A stretch of DNA of 64,000 nt from Sporisorium sorghi (GCA_023212695.1 JALCCG010000028.1:62001-126000); one strand, 5' to 3'; numbered from the stretch's first letter, positions 50,918 through 61,100 are shown. The notes: generated from the letters alone by a model not told the origin. Made by a program: numbers and translations.

Positions 50918-51102
50918 TAGTTTTCTCCAGTATTTTTAGTATTGTAAAAGCATTTATTACGTGAAAAAGACAACCATAATAATATTTATAATGAATAATT
51001 GCATTATAAGTGAAAACATCCTATATTGAGAAACAAGTTTAGAAGAGGGTCTCTATTTTTTATTGATTTGTTTGTATAGTTCACACACACTTTTAATACG
51101 TG

Positions 51103-51129
51103 AAAGGGTCGCCAAATAGGCGACCCTTT
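51103..51129. terminator. Intrinsic terminator beside the XRE gene
   Basis: A perfect 11-bp stem AAAGGGTCGCC/GGCGACCCTTT with an AAATA loop. It is placed to end the reverse XRE transcript. Confidence 0.8.
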
Positions 51130-51168
51130 ATAAATATGGCATGAAGTGAATGGAGATACATACGTTAC

Positions 51169-51507
51169 TCAGTCTGTTTCCTCTGCTAACATTTCAAGAA
51201 GTACACGATAAATTTTTCTTTGTTTGGCCTCACTTTGCTGCAGCATAAGTGTAACACTTTCCCAGACCCAGTTCTTCTGATAGAGATATTCTTCATTGTC
51301 GTTATCCATAAGATTGAAGATGCTTACATCAAGAGCGTCTGCGATTTTAATGAGTGTTTGGATCCTAAAATTCTTCTCTCCTCGTTCAATTTGACCGACA
51401 TAAGATCCTGTTGATCCTATAGCTTCTGCAAGTTGTTCTTGGGTCCATTGTTTTGCCATTCGATAAAGTCGGATTCTTGAACCTATCAGTTCCATCACAT
51501 TATTCAT
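51169..51507 (-). CDS. XRE-family transcriptional regulator
   Basis: A 112-residue repressor-like protein. The Cro/C1 helix-turn-helix covers residues 8-62 (WTQEQLAEAIGSTGSYVGQIERGEKNFRIQTLIKIADAL). A short helical C-terminus may dimerise. GAGGTG precedes the ATG. Upstream, CTACAC and GTGTAG (about 51513-51534) form an inverted repeat that could be its operator. The target genes are unknown. Confidence 0.9.
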   Translation of the reverse strand: MNNVMELIGSRIRLYRMAKQWTQEQLAEAIGSTGSYVGQIERGEKNFRIQTLIKIADALDVSIFNLMDNDNEEYLYQKNWVWESVTLMLQQSEAKQRKIYRVLLEMLAEETD

Positions 51508-51756
51508 CTCTACACCTCGTAGTCAGTGTAGAACATGAAATAGTCACAATTGGAGTTCTTATAACGACTATTTTCATGTTGTTATTGTCGTTTTTGTTTG
51601 TGTTAGTTATAATTTTCCATGAGCCTCCATATTTAATATGTAATTCGCAAGTTTACTGAGGAGGCCAAAGTTAACAAGAGAGATGTGTTTCAAGCATTAT
51701 TCTATTATGTTGCTAGATGGGCCAACTGTCCAAGGAATAAAAGTGAGGAAATGAAA

Positions 51757-51939
51757 ATGAAGGAATTTAAGCAGGGGGATTTTTTGTACAGTAGCTCAAG
51801 ACTGTATAGGTCAGTTCCAGAAAAGAAACAAAAACGTGGGTTAAACATATTGTTATATTTCATTAGTGCTGCTTATCTTTTGACAACAATAGGTGCTGTT
51901 ATGTATTATTGCTATATTTTTTTAAAGTTTGCTTTATGA
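51757..51939 (+). CDS. Small single-TM protein
   Basis: A 60-residue protein beginning MKEFKQGDFLYSSS, with one C-terminal membrane helix (about 34-56). GTGAGGAA lies 6-8 bp upstream; ATG 51751 is also possible. No family recognised. It precedes the Spo0E-like gene by 70 bp. Confidence 0.55.
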   Translation: MKEFKQGDFLYSSSRLYRSVPEKKQKRGLNILLYFISAAYLLTTIGAVMYYCYIFLKFAL

Positions 51940-52008
51940 TATTTGCCGCATTAATACATACATATTGAAGACTCCCGAGATATGGGGATATTTCAAGGAG
52001 AGAACTAA

Positions 52009-52167
52009 ATGAAAAGAGAAATTGAGAGAGCACGCATAGAATTATACGAGCTTGTAGAAGAATTCAACCTCACTGATCCTATTGTACTGTTGAAGTCAAA
52101 GGAATTAGATGAGCTATTAAATCAATATGATGAATTGCTATTAAAAGAAAAATCATCATTAAAATAA
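52009..52167 (+). CDS. Spo0E-like sporulation regulator
   Basis: A 52-residue helical hairpin protein that fits the Spo0E-like aspartyl phosphatase family, which dephosphorylates Spo0A-P and delays sporulation. The family pattern is visible: IERARIELYELV, LTDPIVLLKSKELDELLNQY (the SxELD motif, here SKELD). AAGGAGAGA lies 7 bp before the ATG. A terminator follows at 52314-52349. On a mobile element it could influence when the host sporulates. Confidence 0.88.
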   Translation: MKREIERARIELYELVEEFNLTDPIVLLKSKELDELLNQYDELLLKEKSSLK

Positions 52168-52656
52168 TAGCGACTGTTTAGCTTTCTGTTTATTCGTGAG
52201 ACCTAATTTAGTTCAATAACTATGGCTGCTTTTCTGGTTGAGCTCATCGAAAAGAGAAGTGAATGATTGCTTTCAAATAAATTGAGAAAAAATAGATGGT
52301 TTATTTGCACATAAAAAATCCCATCAATATTTTTATTGTTGGGATTTTTACATGTTTTATTTTATATGCTAAGGGGATTCAAAACAAAAGTATCGTATAC
52401 TTATATTGGTGCCAATGGAAAAGGTTAACTTATTCCTGTGGTGAAATCGTTTCTAAAATGAACATTACAAATCCCAAACGGTGGGTTTTGTATAATATTG
52501 ATCTAGTAAAAAGATTGCTTGAGCTCTGTAAATCGCTCTATGACAAAAGTGTATAATACAAGATCTTATGATGCAATACGATTATTATTTGAAACAGATA
52601 GAAGAAACGATATAAGCGAGATCTAGTAGTATCTTCAAAGAAAGGGTTGTGTCTTG
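52168..52656. other. Non-coding interval with one terminator
   Basis: A strong terminator lies at 52314-52349. A plus-strand open frame from 52296 runs through that hairpin and has no ribosome binding site, so it is not called. Nothing else is recognised. Confidence 0.5.
52314..52349 (+). terminator. Intrinsic terminator
   Basis: AAAAATCCC and CAATA pair with TATTG and GGGATTTTT; T and A runs flank it, so it may act on both strands. Confidence 0.85.
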
Positions 52657-52884
52657 TTAGATGATTTCATCATCGCTTCTTTTTATAAACTCTAGTATTT
52701 CTAATGTAATTTCTGAGATGGCATCCTCTTTAGGTAGATGAATGTATCTACTAATAGAGAGGATGTCTTTTTTAAATAAATCAATGAGTGCCAAAATTGA
52801 TTCGTGATCATTATTCTTGGCAGCTTGTAATAATTCTAGGAATTCATGGTCTGTGATAATTTTCTTAACATTTTCTTTTTCCAT
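52657..52884 (-). CDS. RsoA-like sigma-factor partner (region 2-like)
   Basis: A 75-residue helical acidic protein. Its pattern (HEFLELLQAAKNNDHESILALIDLFKKDIL) resembles the short N-terminal sigma/HTH_16-like proteins that pair with a separate region-4 sigma protein, as RsoA does with SigO in Bacillus subtilis and as similar pairs do in Tn916-like elements. Its start lies inside the preceding gene, overlapping by 49 bp in another frame, with GGCGGTGA upstream. Assignment rests on size, pattern and partnership. Confidence 0.7.
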   Translation of the reverse strand: MEKENVKKIITDHEFLELLQAAKNNDHESILALIDLFKKDILSISRYIHLPKEDAISEITLEILEFIKRSDDEII

Positions 52885-53177
52885 TTATTCACCGCCTGTT
52901 GCGTCATGTTTAATTGATTGGCGACCTCGGATTCGGTTTGTTCGAATAAATACAATTGAGAAATAATAAATTTCCCCTGAGGTGGTAATGCTTCTAATAG
53001 TTGTTCTACGATAATCCTGTCCTCACTACTCAAGGTTGAACTAGTAATTGTGAACTGCTCCATTCCATTGAAATAACATTCTCTCCGTTTAATAGTTTTC
53101 GCGCGGTATTGAACCCTCCAACCAATACGGTATACTTCTTTCTTAAATCGTTCGTAGACATTTACTTGCTTCTCCAT
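52836..53177 (-). CDS. SigO-like sigma-70 region 4 protein
   Basis: A 113-residue protein. The C-terminal half is a clear sigma region 4 (LLEALPPQGKFIISQLYLFEQTESEVANQLNMTQQAVNKWKKKML) with its helix-turn-helix; the basic N-terminal half has no region 2. It therefore needs a partner, which the overlapping downstream gene supplies. A YvrJ gene lies divergently upstream, the same cluster as yvrI-yvrHa-yvrJ in B. subtilis. AGGGAGGATAGATCA precedes the ATG. Its own promoter region has an element shared with the second yvrJ. Confidence 0.85.
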   Translation of the reverse strand: MEKQVNVYERFKKEVYRIGWRVQYRAKTIKRRECYFNGMEQFTITSSTLSSEDRIIVEQLLEALPPQGKFIISQLYLFEQTESEVANQLNMTQQAVNKWKKKMLRKLSQTMNS

Positions 53178-53225
53178 TGATCTATCCTCCCTTCATCCTT
53201 TCTAAATATAGGGAAATATATTGGG

Positions 53226-53256
53226 TGTTTCCACAACCAAAATAGGAACATTTGTT
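53226..53256 (-). promoter_or_regulatory. Candidate alternative-sigma promoter of the split sigma operon
   Basis: On the minus strand AACAAATGTTCC is followed after 5 bases by TGGTTGTG and GAAA, about 50 bp before the sigma start. AACAAACATTCC with TGGTTGTG six bases later precedes the second yvrJ (63498-63527). The conserved pair of blocks is a candidate for recognition by the split sigma factor, with autoregulation. Confidence 0.55.
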
Positions 53257-53349
53257 CCCCATTATAACACTTTTCTAATCTTTCGAGTTGTGAAGTTTAA
53301 CTTATATGTTCCCTACATTATAAAAAATAAGGTGCGGAGGGGATTTCCT

Positions 53350-53541
53350 ATGCAAGTAACAGATTTTGCAACATTAGTTACTAATGTCGGTTTTCCAGTA
53401 ACACTATGTTTTATCCTCATTCGTTATGTATTACAAACCATTGTAGAGAAATTGGATTCTTTGGATGAATCTCTGAATCAATTAACTGAAGTTATCCATT
53501 CCCTTAAAATGAATGAGAGCGAGAAAAAAGATCAGGATTAG
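53350..53541 (+). CDS. yvrJ: YvrJ-family small membrane protein
   Basis: A 63-residue protein with the family opening MQVTDFATLVTNVGFPVTLCF, one membrane helix and a helical charged tail. GGAGGGGA lies before ATG 53350. In B. subtilis yvrJ belongs to the SigO/RsoA regulon and is encoded next to it; the same neighbourhood is seen here, divergent from the split sigma genes. A partial GTTGTG promoter block lies about 60 bp upstream. A close paralogue is at 63585. Confidence 0.9.
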   Translation: MQVTDFATLVTNVGFPVTLCFILIRYVLQTIVEKLDSLDESLNQLTEVIHSLKMNESEKKDQD

Positions 53542-53641
53542 AATATATTATATGTAGTTTGAAATTATATATGTATACTTGAATGGCCTGCACTCAGGGG
53601 GTATCCCGCTTCACAACCTATTTATTGCTAAGGAGGAAACC

Positions 53642-54409
53642 ATGAAAATAATCGATTATATTTACGGGATCGATGTTTCAAGCAGAAGCAAAAATTTAGG
53701 CTGGGTAAAAATTAATGCAATGGGAGAAATCGTAGATGGAGGCATAGGACTTAATAGATTGCCGTACATTCTTGATCAGGATATCAAAAATAAGAGTCTC
53801 AGCATTGCAATTGGAATAGAAGCAGTGATGTGGTATCCTTTTCCGGACATAACTGATGGAGTTTACGAAATGAAAGGCAGATTTCCTGAGGAATTAGGAA
53901 TGTACAGGTGCCACCAAGGAGTAGCAGCAGCAACGACGGTCAAGACAATGTTGCTAGAAAGATCTATTTTTCTTGATAAGGATACACTAAAGACGGATGC
54001 GACCAAAAATGTCAAGAAAATGCTAATTGGTGATTCACGAATATTTCTGTACGAGGGATTTGGAGCTGGTGAATACAAACCTAAGGGGAACTATAATCTA
54101 TTTATGAATAATGCGTCTTTGTCAGTCCCCAATGGCCCCTTACTTAAAGGAGAAGATTCTATTGATGCGTTTGTTATTGCATCAGCAGCTTTATATGGTT
54201 TAACTTCCTATATAAACCCCAATTTCCCAAACCAATATACAAAGCATTTGGTTGTAACATATGACAACCAATACAAAACGATTTTTCAGGGACTCCACGA
54301 AACAATATATCATGCTGGGTACCATTGTATTTGGGAATCGATAGTGGGACACTCTTTTAAGGAAGACGAACCTAAAGTGTGTAATATTTACGGGTTTAAA
54401 TGGAAGTGA
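53642..54409 (+). CDS. RNase H-fold protein, DUF429-like
   Basis: A 255-residue soluble protein. The opening YIYGIDVSSRSKNLGWVKI, the internal AIGIEAVMW and the later EDSIDAFVIASAALYGL supply an Asp-Glu-Asp set spaced as in RNase H-like predicted nucleases such as DUF429. A C-terminal extension of 50 residues (from about 205) contains several aromatic residues and two cysteines. AGGAGGAAACC precedes ATG 53642. Nuclease activity is a prediction from the fold motifs. Confidence 0.65.
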   Translation: MKIIDYIYGIDVSSRSKNLGWVKINAMGEIVDGGIGLNRLPYILDQDIKNKSLSIAIGIEAVMWYPFPDITDGVYEMKGRFPEELGMYRCHQGVAAATTVKTMLLERSIFLDKDTLKTDATKNVKKMLIGDSRIFLYEGFGAGEYKPKGNYNLFMNNASLSVPNGPLLKGEDSIDAFVIASAALYGLTSYINPNFPNQYTKHLVVTYDNQYKTIFQGLHETIYHAGYHCIWESIVGHSFKEDEPKVCNIYGFKWK

Positions 54410-54485
54410 TGACGATTTATAAATAAAGTGTTTTTCTCTTCAATGATCTATTCTAATTCGAAGATAGAGAGGAGCAACACCACGA

Positions 54486-54680
54486 ATGAAAAATCCAAAC
54501 GACATTACATATCACGCTACGTACGAACCAGATATGAAGAAGATGGTTAAAGCATTACAAATTATTTTTGAAGCTAGGGTTGATGATACGAATCAGGATA
54601 ATGCGAAAGATACAAATACGAGTTGTATTGAGAATGAATCCTCAATTATTATTAGGAACTCAGAGAACTCAAGAGTATAA
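54486..54680 (+). CDS. Small hypothetical protein
   Basis: A 64-residue protein beginning MKNPNDITYHATYEPDMKKMVKALQI, with one amphipathic helix and a polar tail. GAGGAGC lies upstream at a slightly long spacing. Similar short proteins occur in Bacillales mobile elements, as far as I recall, with no known role. It follows the RNase H-fold gene by 75 bp. Confidence 0.6.
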   Translation: MKNPNDITYHATYEPDMKKMVKALQIIFEARVDDTNQDNAKDTNTSCIENESSIIIRNSENSRV

Positions 54681-54825
54681 AAGAAGATCAATGAGCTGAT
54701 TATTAGAACCTTGATATATTTTTAATTACTAAGAGATGAATGATCTAGTAAGAGGACCTAGCCAATTAGTACTACATATGATACCTTATGATAGGTAAGG
54801 ATATCCATATAAGGTGGGGGAACTC

Positions 54826-55950
54826 ATGAAAAAGGCACTAAAGCTACCTCTTTTAATCGCCACATTAGTTTCAGTAATACTGTTTATAAGTCCATTAGCT
54901 AAACTAGAGGCTGCATCCAATATTATCCCTAGTAATGCATATGCCTCTGAAGCAATTGCGATATTTTTAGATGGGCAGCTAGTTGTAACGAAAGAAAAAA
55001 CATACACCCTTGATGGGATCAAGAAGAGTGGTATCTATTTACCAGTAAAACTTTTAGCCAAGCTCAAGAATGTAAAAGTAAATTATACTAAGCCGATTAC
55101 GGTCAAATCTGATATAGGCACTTTTAAACTGGATCATACAAATTCATATTTGTATGATGATACGACTTATATAACAATTGAAGATTTTTATAAAATGACA
55201 GGCTTATCAGGGAAGTATCTTTATGAACCTAATTCCCTTTTTTTATGGAGTGACACGAGTGGGAAATCTAAAACTACACAACTAATTGATCAAATTAATA
55301 AAGTTTCAGATGATCTAAAAAATTATATGGGTAAGAAAGTATACATATATAAAGGTGAAAAAGTGGGTCACGTCATTGAAATAGATCCAATAACCGGTGA
55401 TTCAGTTAGATTTAATATCCTCCTCAATAATGGTAAGGTAATTGAGGAGATTGTTATTGGTGAGATACCCGATTCATTTTGCACTTATTTCCACTATGAG
55501 CTCATGAGTTATCTTTATACAGGAAAGTATTTCTGGGCAAATAAAAATCTCTTACCATCCTCAAATCCCTTGTTGAATATTGAAAAAGTATATTTCAAAT
55601 CAATTAAAATGAAGGGGAAAGATTTAATTATTCAAGCAAAGCGTGCGAGCGGGCATGATGTCACTTTTAAGCTGAGTTTTTACGATGATCCTAGTGAACC
55701 AATTAAGAATGGATTTTATTCAACGAATCCGAAGAGTGTTTACACCAACTGGTCTTCTAATGTCTGGACTAAAATAACACAACAAAAAATAAGTATAGGT
55801 ATGTCTCAGGATCAAGTTTTCTTGTCTTGGGGGGCACCAGACGAAATAAACTCGTACACAAGTGCTAAGATGAAAATTGACCAGTGGGTTTATGGAAGAA
55901 CGTACATACACTTCCATAATGGAAAACTTAACTCTTGGACTGATTTCTAA
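54826..55950 (+). CDS. Exported stalk-domain protein with SmpA-like C-terminus
   Basis: A 374-residue exported protein. A signal peptide covers residues 1-29 (SPLAKLEAAS). The copper amine oxidase N-terminal (stalk) domain spans about 40-150, with IFLDGQLV, SGIYLPVKLLAKL and FYKMTGLSGKYLY. The end has ISIGMSQDQVFLSWGAPDEIN, QWVYGRTYIHF and HNGKLNSW, a BamE/SmpA-like repeat. Stalk domains are abundant in Paenibacillus surface proteins. ATG 54826 has GTGGGGGAAC upstream. Confidence 0.8.
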   Translation: MKKALKLPLLIATLVSVILFISPLAKLEAASNIIPSNAYASEAIAIFLDGQLVVTKEKTYTLDGIKKSGIYLPVKLLAKLKNVKVNYTKPITVKSDIGTFKLDHTNSYLYDDTTYITIEDFYKMTGLSGKYLYEPNSLFLWSDTSGKSKTTQLIDQINKVSDDLKNYMGKKVYIYKGEKVGHVIEIDPITGDSVRFNILLNNGKVIEEIVIGEIPDSFCTYFHYELMSYLYTGKYFWANKNLLPSSNPLLNIEKVYFKSIKMKGKDLIIQAKRASGHDVTFKLSFYDDPSEPIKNGFYSTNPKSVYTNWSSNVWTKITQQKISIGMSQDQVFLSWGAPDEINSYTSAKMKIDQWVYGRTYIHFHNGKLNSWTDF

Positions 55951-55987
55951 TAAATCTTTCAGAGAAATATTATAAGGAGACAAAGAC

Positions 55988-56188
55988 ATGACAGAAAAAA
56001 AGGAAATTCATTTAGACAAACAAATGTTTCCTTTGTCGATTGATGGAAAAATGGTCACTCCACATGAATGCGTAACAATGATAGAAACTGTTCGTACAAT
56101 GCGCTTAGAAACGTCTAATGAGATAACAACTAACCAGAAAAAACGGGTTAAGTTTCATGAGGATAGAGGCACATCGAAGAGTCTATGA
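55988..56188 (+). CDS. Small hypothetical protein
   Basis: A 66-residue polar, charged protein beginning MTEKKEIHLDKQMFPL, with AAGGAGACAAAGAC before the ATG. It is 37 bp after the stalk protein and probably cotranscribed. No family recognised. Confidence 0.6.
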   Translation: MTEKKEIHLDKQMFPLSIDGKMVTPHECVTMIETVRTMRLETSNEITTNQKKRVKFHEDRGTSKSL

Positions 56189-56358
56189 GTGTTGGTTTTG
56201 ACTATTGTAGCTGGATAGATTGGTCTAACTTGCAAAAGAAATATTTTGGGTTTAGCTCTGGACAAGGGGAACCCTCCTAAGAGCTGAAATATCTCTTATA
56301 TATCTCACACTATTATGGATAAATCGATTCCTTTTGTCTTTACGACTCGTAGACAGAA

Positions 56359-56445
56359 TGGTATATTTATAAATAACTAAATGATTTCAAAAGAGGAAGC
56401 ACCTCTATATTGGCTCTAGTAGCCATTATAGAGGTGCTTTTTTTT
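56359..56445 (+). promoter_or_regulatory. Promoter and leader hairpin/terminator before the surface operon
   Basis: An extended -10 TGGTATATT (56359-56367) is followed 27 bases later by GGAAGCACC (56395). GCACCTCTATA (56399-56409) pairs with TATAGAGGTGC (56427-56437), with an inner GGCT/AGCC, followed by eight T residues. The layout matches the leader at 44600-44690. It ends 140 bp before the DUF916 gene. It may be a premature terminator controlling that operon or a small RNA. The 170 bp before it hold no supported gene. Confidence 0.6.
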
Positions 56446-56585
56446 ATTTCAAGAATTTGGGTGAGAAGTAAGAACCATGTAATTACTTTCTGGAAATATA
56501 AATTTAACCATGCATGAGCACCTCACTCATTTTGAATTGCTTTCAGACAATACAAACTAATTTCAGTAGGAGATGAGTAAAAGAA

Positions 56586-58079
56586 ATGAAGATAATTTCA
56601 AAGATGAAAACTATCTATCAGCAATTTGGTCTAGTGAACAGAAGAGCATCAGGACATTTGAGGAGAAAACTATTTTCTTTAGCCATGATGTTAATCGTCA
56701 CTTTAAGTCTTGCTCCAGAAAATGTTAACGCTGCAGAAATGCATCGGTTTGAATATGCATCATCTGAGAATTTGACTCAGCAGGAAATCGACCCAGCCCT
56801 TGCTCCAGAAGCTTCATTCTTATTATCACCAAGTAAAGAAGCAAGAAACGGCCTTGGATATTATCGAGATGAAGTTATTCCAGGAGAGAAAAGAAAATAC
56901 ACATTCTATGTGAAGAACCTGCTAGATGAGAAAATTAATCTCAAAATTTATGCTACAGATGCATTACCGGCTCAGAACGGAGGTAGAGGTTTTGGTAGTT
57001 ATAACACAGGAGTGACGCTTGGAGGCTCGTGGTTTTACCCACAGGGGCCCAAAGACATTACATTGGGACCGAATGAAATGCGGGAATATACCTACACAGT
57101 TAAAATCCCCGAAAATCTAGAACCCGGACAGCATATCGGGGTAGTGGGAGTATCGCAGTTTAGAGAGGGTCAAGAAATAAAGACGAATATTGAGAACGCA
57201 ACTTTAACTCCAGATGTATTAGAAGAACTCGGTATGTGGGTTGTTATGGATTATAAAATTGATAAAGCTAAACATGGCATGTCGATTAACTCTTTGAACC
57301 ACGATTATGTGGCATCAGGGGAATCGAGATTTACAATCGATCTTGAAAACAAAGGCACCATTCTAGAACAACCAACAGGTTACTTGGAGATTAGGGATAG
57401 TGCTAAAAAAGTCGTATTCCGTGAGGATTACGAAGCTGGATCCATTTACTACGGAACGACTGCCAAAATGGTAAGTATTGCCGAAAACCAGCTGCTGCTG
57501 CCTGGTAATTATGAAGCTTACTTTGAAGCTAATTTCAATGGTCAGAAAGAATGGAGAATCTTCCAGTTTACTGTAACTCCTAAGGAAAAGGATGAAGCTC
57601 AAGCGGCGATGGAGCACAGCCAAAAGCTCGAAGTAACCGATGGCATTCCAGACTGGCTGAAATATGTAATTGTCATTGGTTTGCTTCTGATCCTGCTTCT
57701 ATTAATTCTTCTATTACTATCTAAACGGAAGAAAGGCGACATTGAGGATCGAATTAAAATGTACTTGGAAAAGGGATTTACTTTTGACAAAGCAAGGAAG
57801 AAAGTGCAACTTGACCAAAAGACATTCACTCTTTATGTTGTCAAACTCGGGTATGTACCAGATGGTAGTGAACCTGAGTGGCATAAAACTATTCATACGA
57901 GCAAGTATGGAAAACGCATCGAGAGGGTTGAGAATTCCACTGCAAATTTAGAAGATACGTTTAGAAATACTAGTGGTGCTGTGATAATACTTGGAGAAGA
58001 GCAAGATGTTGTAACGGAAGGATCTGCATCATCTGAAAACCTGAAGAGGGGTGAGGACGATGTAGGCAAAGGAGCATAA
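56586..58079 (+). CDS. DUF916-type cell-surface protein
   Basis: A 497-residue surface protein. A signal peptide ends near residue 50 (ENVNAAE). The DUF916 region (about 75-205) has SFLLSPSKEARNG, RKYTFYVKNLLDEKI and PENLEPGQHIGVVGVSQF. A DUF3324-like immunoglobulin domain follows (210-335). A membrane helix at about 359-380 is followed by a 110-residue cytoplasmic tail with an IKMYLEKGFTFDKARKKV helix. DUF916 proteins bind peptidoglycan and organise WxL proteins, two of which follow. ATG 56586 is about 13 bp from GGAG; ATG 56604 is an alternative. Confidence 0.85.
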   Translation: MKIISKMKTIYQQFGLVNRRASGHLRRKLFSLAMMLIVTLSLAPENVNAAEMHRFEYASSENLTQQEIDPALAPEASFLLSPSKEARNGLGYYRDEVIPGEKRKYTFYVKNLLDEKINLKIYATDALPAQNGGRGFGSYNTGVTLGGSWFYPQGPKDITLGPNEMREYTYTVKIPENLEPGQHIGVVGVSQFREGQEIKTNIENATLTPDVLEELGMWVVMDYKIDKAKHGMSINSLNHDYVASGESRFTIDLENKGTILEQPTGYLEIRDSAKKVVFREDYEAGSIYYGTTAKMVSIAENQLLLPGNYEAYFEANFNGQKEWRIFQFTVTPKEKDEAQAAMEHSQKLEVTDGIPDWLKYVIVIGLLLILLLLILLLLSKRKKGDIEDRIKMYLEKGFTFDKARKKVQLDQKTFTLYVVKLGYVPDGSEPEWHKTIHTSKYGKRIERVENSTANLEDTFRNTSGAVIILGEEQDVVTEGSASSENLKRGEDDVGKGA

Positions 58080-58162
58080 TCAACTAAAGAAGTGATACGG
58101 TTTCCGTTAGAACAAGTCGGAAAGCAGAATGGAAAATAAACGTAATTTGGAGGTCTGTATAC

Positions 58163-61100
58163 ATGGCTGCAGAAAGAGATGTACATAAAAACAGGAGAAA
58201 ACCTGGTAAGAAACGTTATTTAAGCGCACTGCTGGCTGCTTCGTTATTGATACCGAGCGTATTAATGCCAGGAAAGAATACGGTAGAGGGCGCTGGGCAT
58301 GCGAATATTGAAGACATTGGATACTATTATGAAGATCATCAATCACGTACTCGTGCATATCTAACTTTGAGTGATGGCAGGAAGATTCTCTTCAGAGACA
58401 GGGGAGAATACTCCGGTCCTGCTGATAAAGATAAACTAGACGAAATAGGCTCGGATATTAAAAAGTATAATGCGCAAAGCCCTGATGACAAAGGTGTAGG
58501 TATGCGCCTGATGTCTAACGGGGACTTTTACTACCGGAAAGACTCAGGTTACAATCCGGCGAGTTCTTTTGAAAAGATAGCGTCTGGGTGGACAGATTTC
58601 GTGTACAATTCCGAGGGTTATAATGCATATACCTTTTATGGTCTGACCGCAGATGGTAGGGTAGAGTCATTAGGGGCTGGAACTTATGGGCAATTAGGTA
58701 ACGGCATAAAAGCAGATACGACTGTTCCTGTTGAGGTTGTAGATCCTGATCTATTCGATACCCCACTAACAGGGGTCAAGAAAATGATACAAGTAGATAG
58801 AAACGTTGTTCTATTTGTTACAGAATCGGATGTATATAAAATCGGTCGCGAGTTTGGTGATACTTCTTACACTAATGCGAAGCCCGTAAAAGTAACATCG
58901 ATGTTTCCGGGATTCTCCGGTCCAGCTACGTTTGATATGGGCTATATCGATGAAACGTCCTACGGGACAAAGCAAATATCGTATACCTCGGATAACACTC
59001 GAATCGGAATGCGTTATTTCGAAGTTAACGGGAGCTTTTATACATTAAGGGATACGTCGGTATACCCGAAAAATACAGATCGTTATACACCCGGAGCTAC
59101 CACTGAGATCAGTACTAAGACTTTATATCCATTTAACGGTGATCCGACGAATATGAGTAGGGAAGTTTCAAATTTGTCGGATAAGACTGATGGCAGTATC
59201 TCTAACACAAGCAATACGTTCATGTACTTGGATGGCAGCGGTAATCTGAAAGCATGGGGTCTTCCTGCTAATAGAATAGGTGCCGATTATGTATATCACA
59301 CCGACTACACAACGTCTGAATCGACTGTGATGACGAATTTGAAAAAGTATACGGTAAACGCGAATCGTGATGTGTCTCTCGTTGCCGGACTAGGTACTAA
59401 CGGCAATGTATATGTAATTGGGAGTAACGGTAACACAGCGTACAACGGCATCGTAAACGGTAAAGGGATAACGGGTATTGCGGGTAGAATCGAAACACAG
59501 ACAAGATTATCTGGACCGGATGGAGCCATTAAGGATATCACTGATCTGGCATTCGATACAAAATCACTTTACCTGTTGAAAAATACAGGTGATGTATATG
59601 TATTTTCAAGCAATGCAAAGTACACCAACACATCAGCATCAGGCGTAAAATTTGTTGGCTTGCTTGAAATCGCATTGGACCTTAATGTCCAAAATGTTTA
59701 TGGAATTGGTTCCGATGGTAACCTGTATAGATTGGATGAAAATGGTAATACAATCAAACAGGATGGGGCAACTGGTATCTATCCTCCGGGGTATACACCT
59801 GCACCGACAACGATTGATAAGCCAACTGAATCACGTTCTACAGATAAATTCGAAAACACAGTTGTAACGCTCAACTACCCTGCAGTAGCAAATAAGAAAG
59901 AGTACTCGTTGGATAACGGGGCAACTTGGTTAGAGTACACAGCACCAATTACGTTAACAACTGCGGGTCCTGTAAAGGTTCTAGCCAGATCCGGACTCGA
60001 TTCGTTGTATAGTGAAGTGCTCGAAGTGACGGTAATTAATAATCCAATTGTGATTCCTGTAGGATACCCTAAACTACTGGAGCAAGATGGGGTACTTACG
60101 GTTGATACGGGTGCTATCGACATGAATCGGGTCAAATTGCAAGTAGAAGTAGATGGAAATATTCTCGATTACACAGCGCCTATCCAATTATTAGAAGGCG
60201 ATCATGTAGTATCCGCTATTATTACAAACAAAAACACGAGTGATGAGCTTTCAAAGATTACAGAAAATATCACTGTGGCACCAGCTGCGCCGGGAACGCT
60301 AACAGCCCCTGTCGGAAGTGTAGGTGAAGTAGATGTTAATAATCAAAGACCACTGTCTATTAGCTTTAATCCAACTCAAGGTTCACTTCAAATTCAGCAT
60401 GATGGTGGATCGTGGGTCGACGAACCAGAAATCTTGAATCAATATTCCGGCACCACTGAAGAACCTTCTTCCACAGAACGTAAATATACGCTTCTCGTTG
60501 ATAATGTGGTGGATTCCGTATACAAAGCTCGTGTGACTGATGGCACTAATTATAGTTTTGAAACGATTCTGGTTGTAACGGCTCAAGTCTATGATCCGTC
60601 ATTATCTCGGGATATTGATGATAAACTATTAATCGATTTCAGCAATTTACCGACAGGAAATTGGATGAAAGAATACTCTTTGGACAACGGGGCTTCTTAT
60701 CAAGAGTACACAGGCCCAATCGACATCGGTGCTTCGTTACCTATCAAAATCCGAGTAACAGATAGTGGAAGTGGTAATGTACTGATTGATAAAGAGTATA
60801 TAACTCCTCCGTTAAATGGTGGTGCAAATCCAAACCCTAATCCAGGAGTTGACCCAACTTGGGGTGCTGAGGTTACTGGCGCAGAGCAAGAGGCGATTCT
60901 AAACGTTATTGGAGGAGCGCTATCATCTAAGTTTAATGGTTTGATGCTGGATAACATCGAGATTCAAACTGTAAATCAGTATCAAACGATTAATTCGGTT
61001 ACAAACACCTTGATTGAGGATAGCAGAGGTACCGCAGATGGTTGGACGTACTCGCTGTCTATCACTGACTTTGTAAGTGATCCGGTACTGGATACAGGTT

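Noticed and set aside
52296..52556. 86-codon plus-strand frame
   Set aside because: It reads through a strong terminator hairpin, has no ribosome binding site and unlikely composition.
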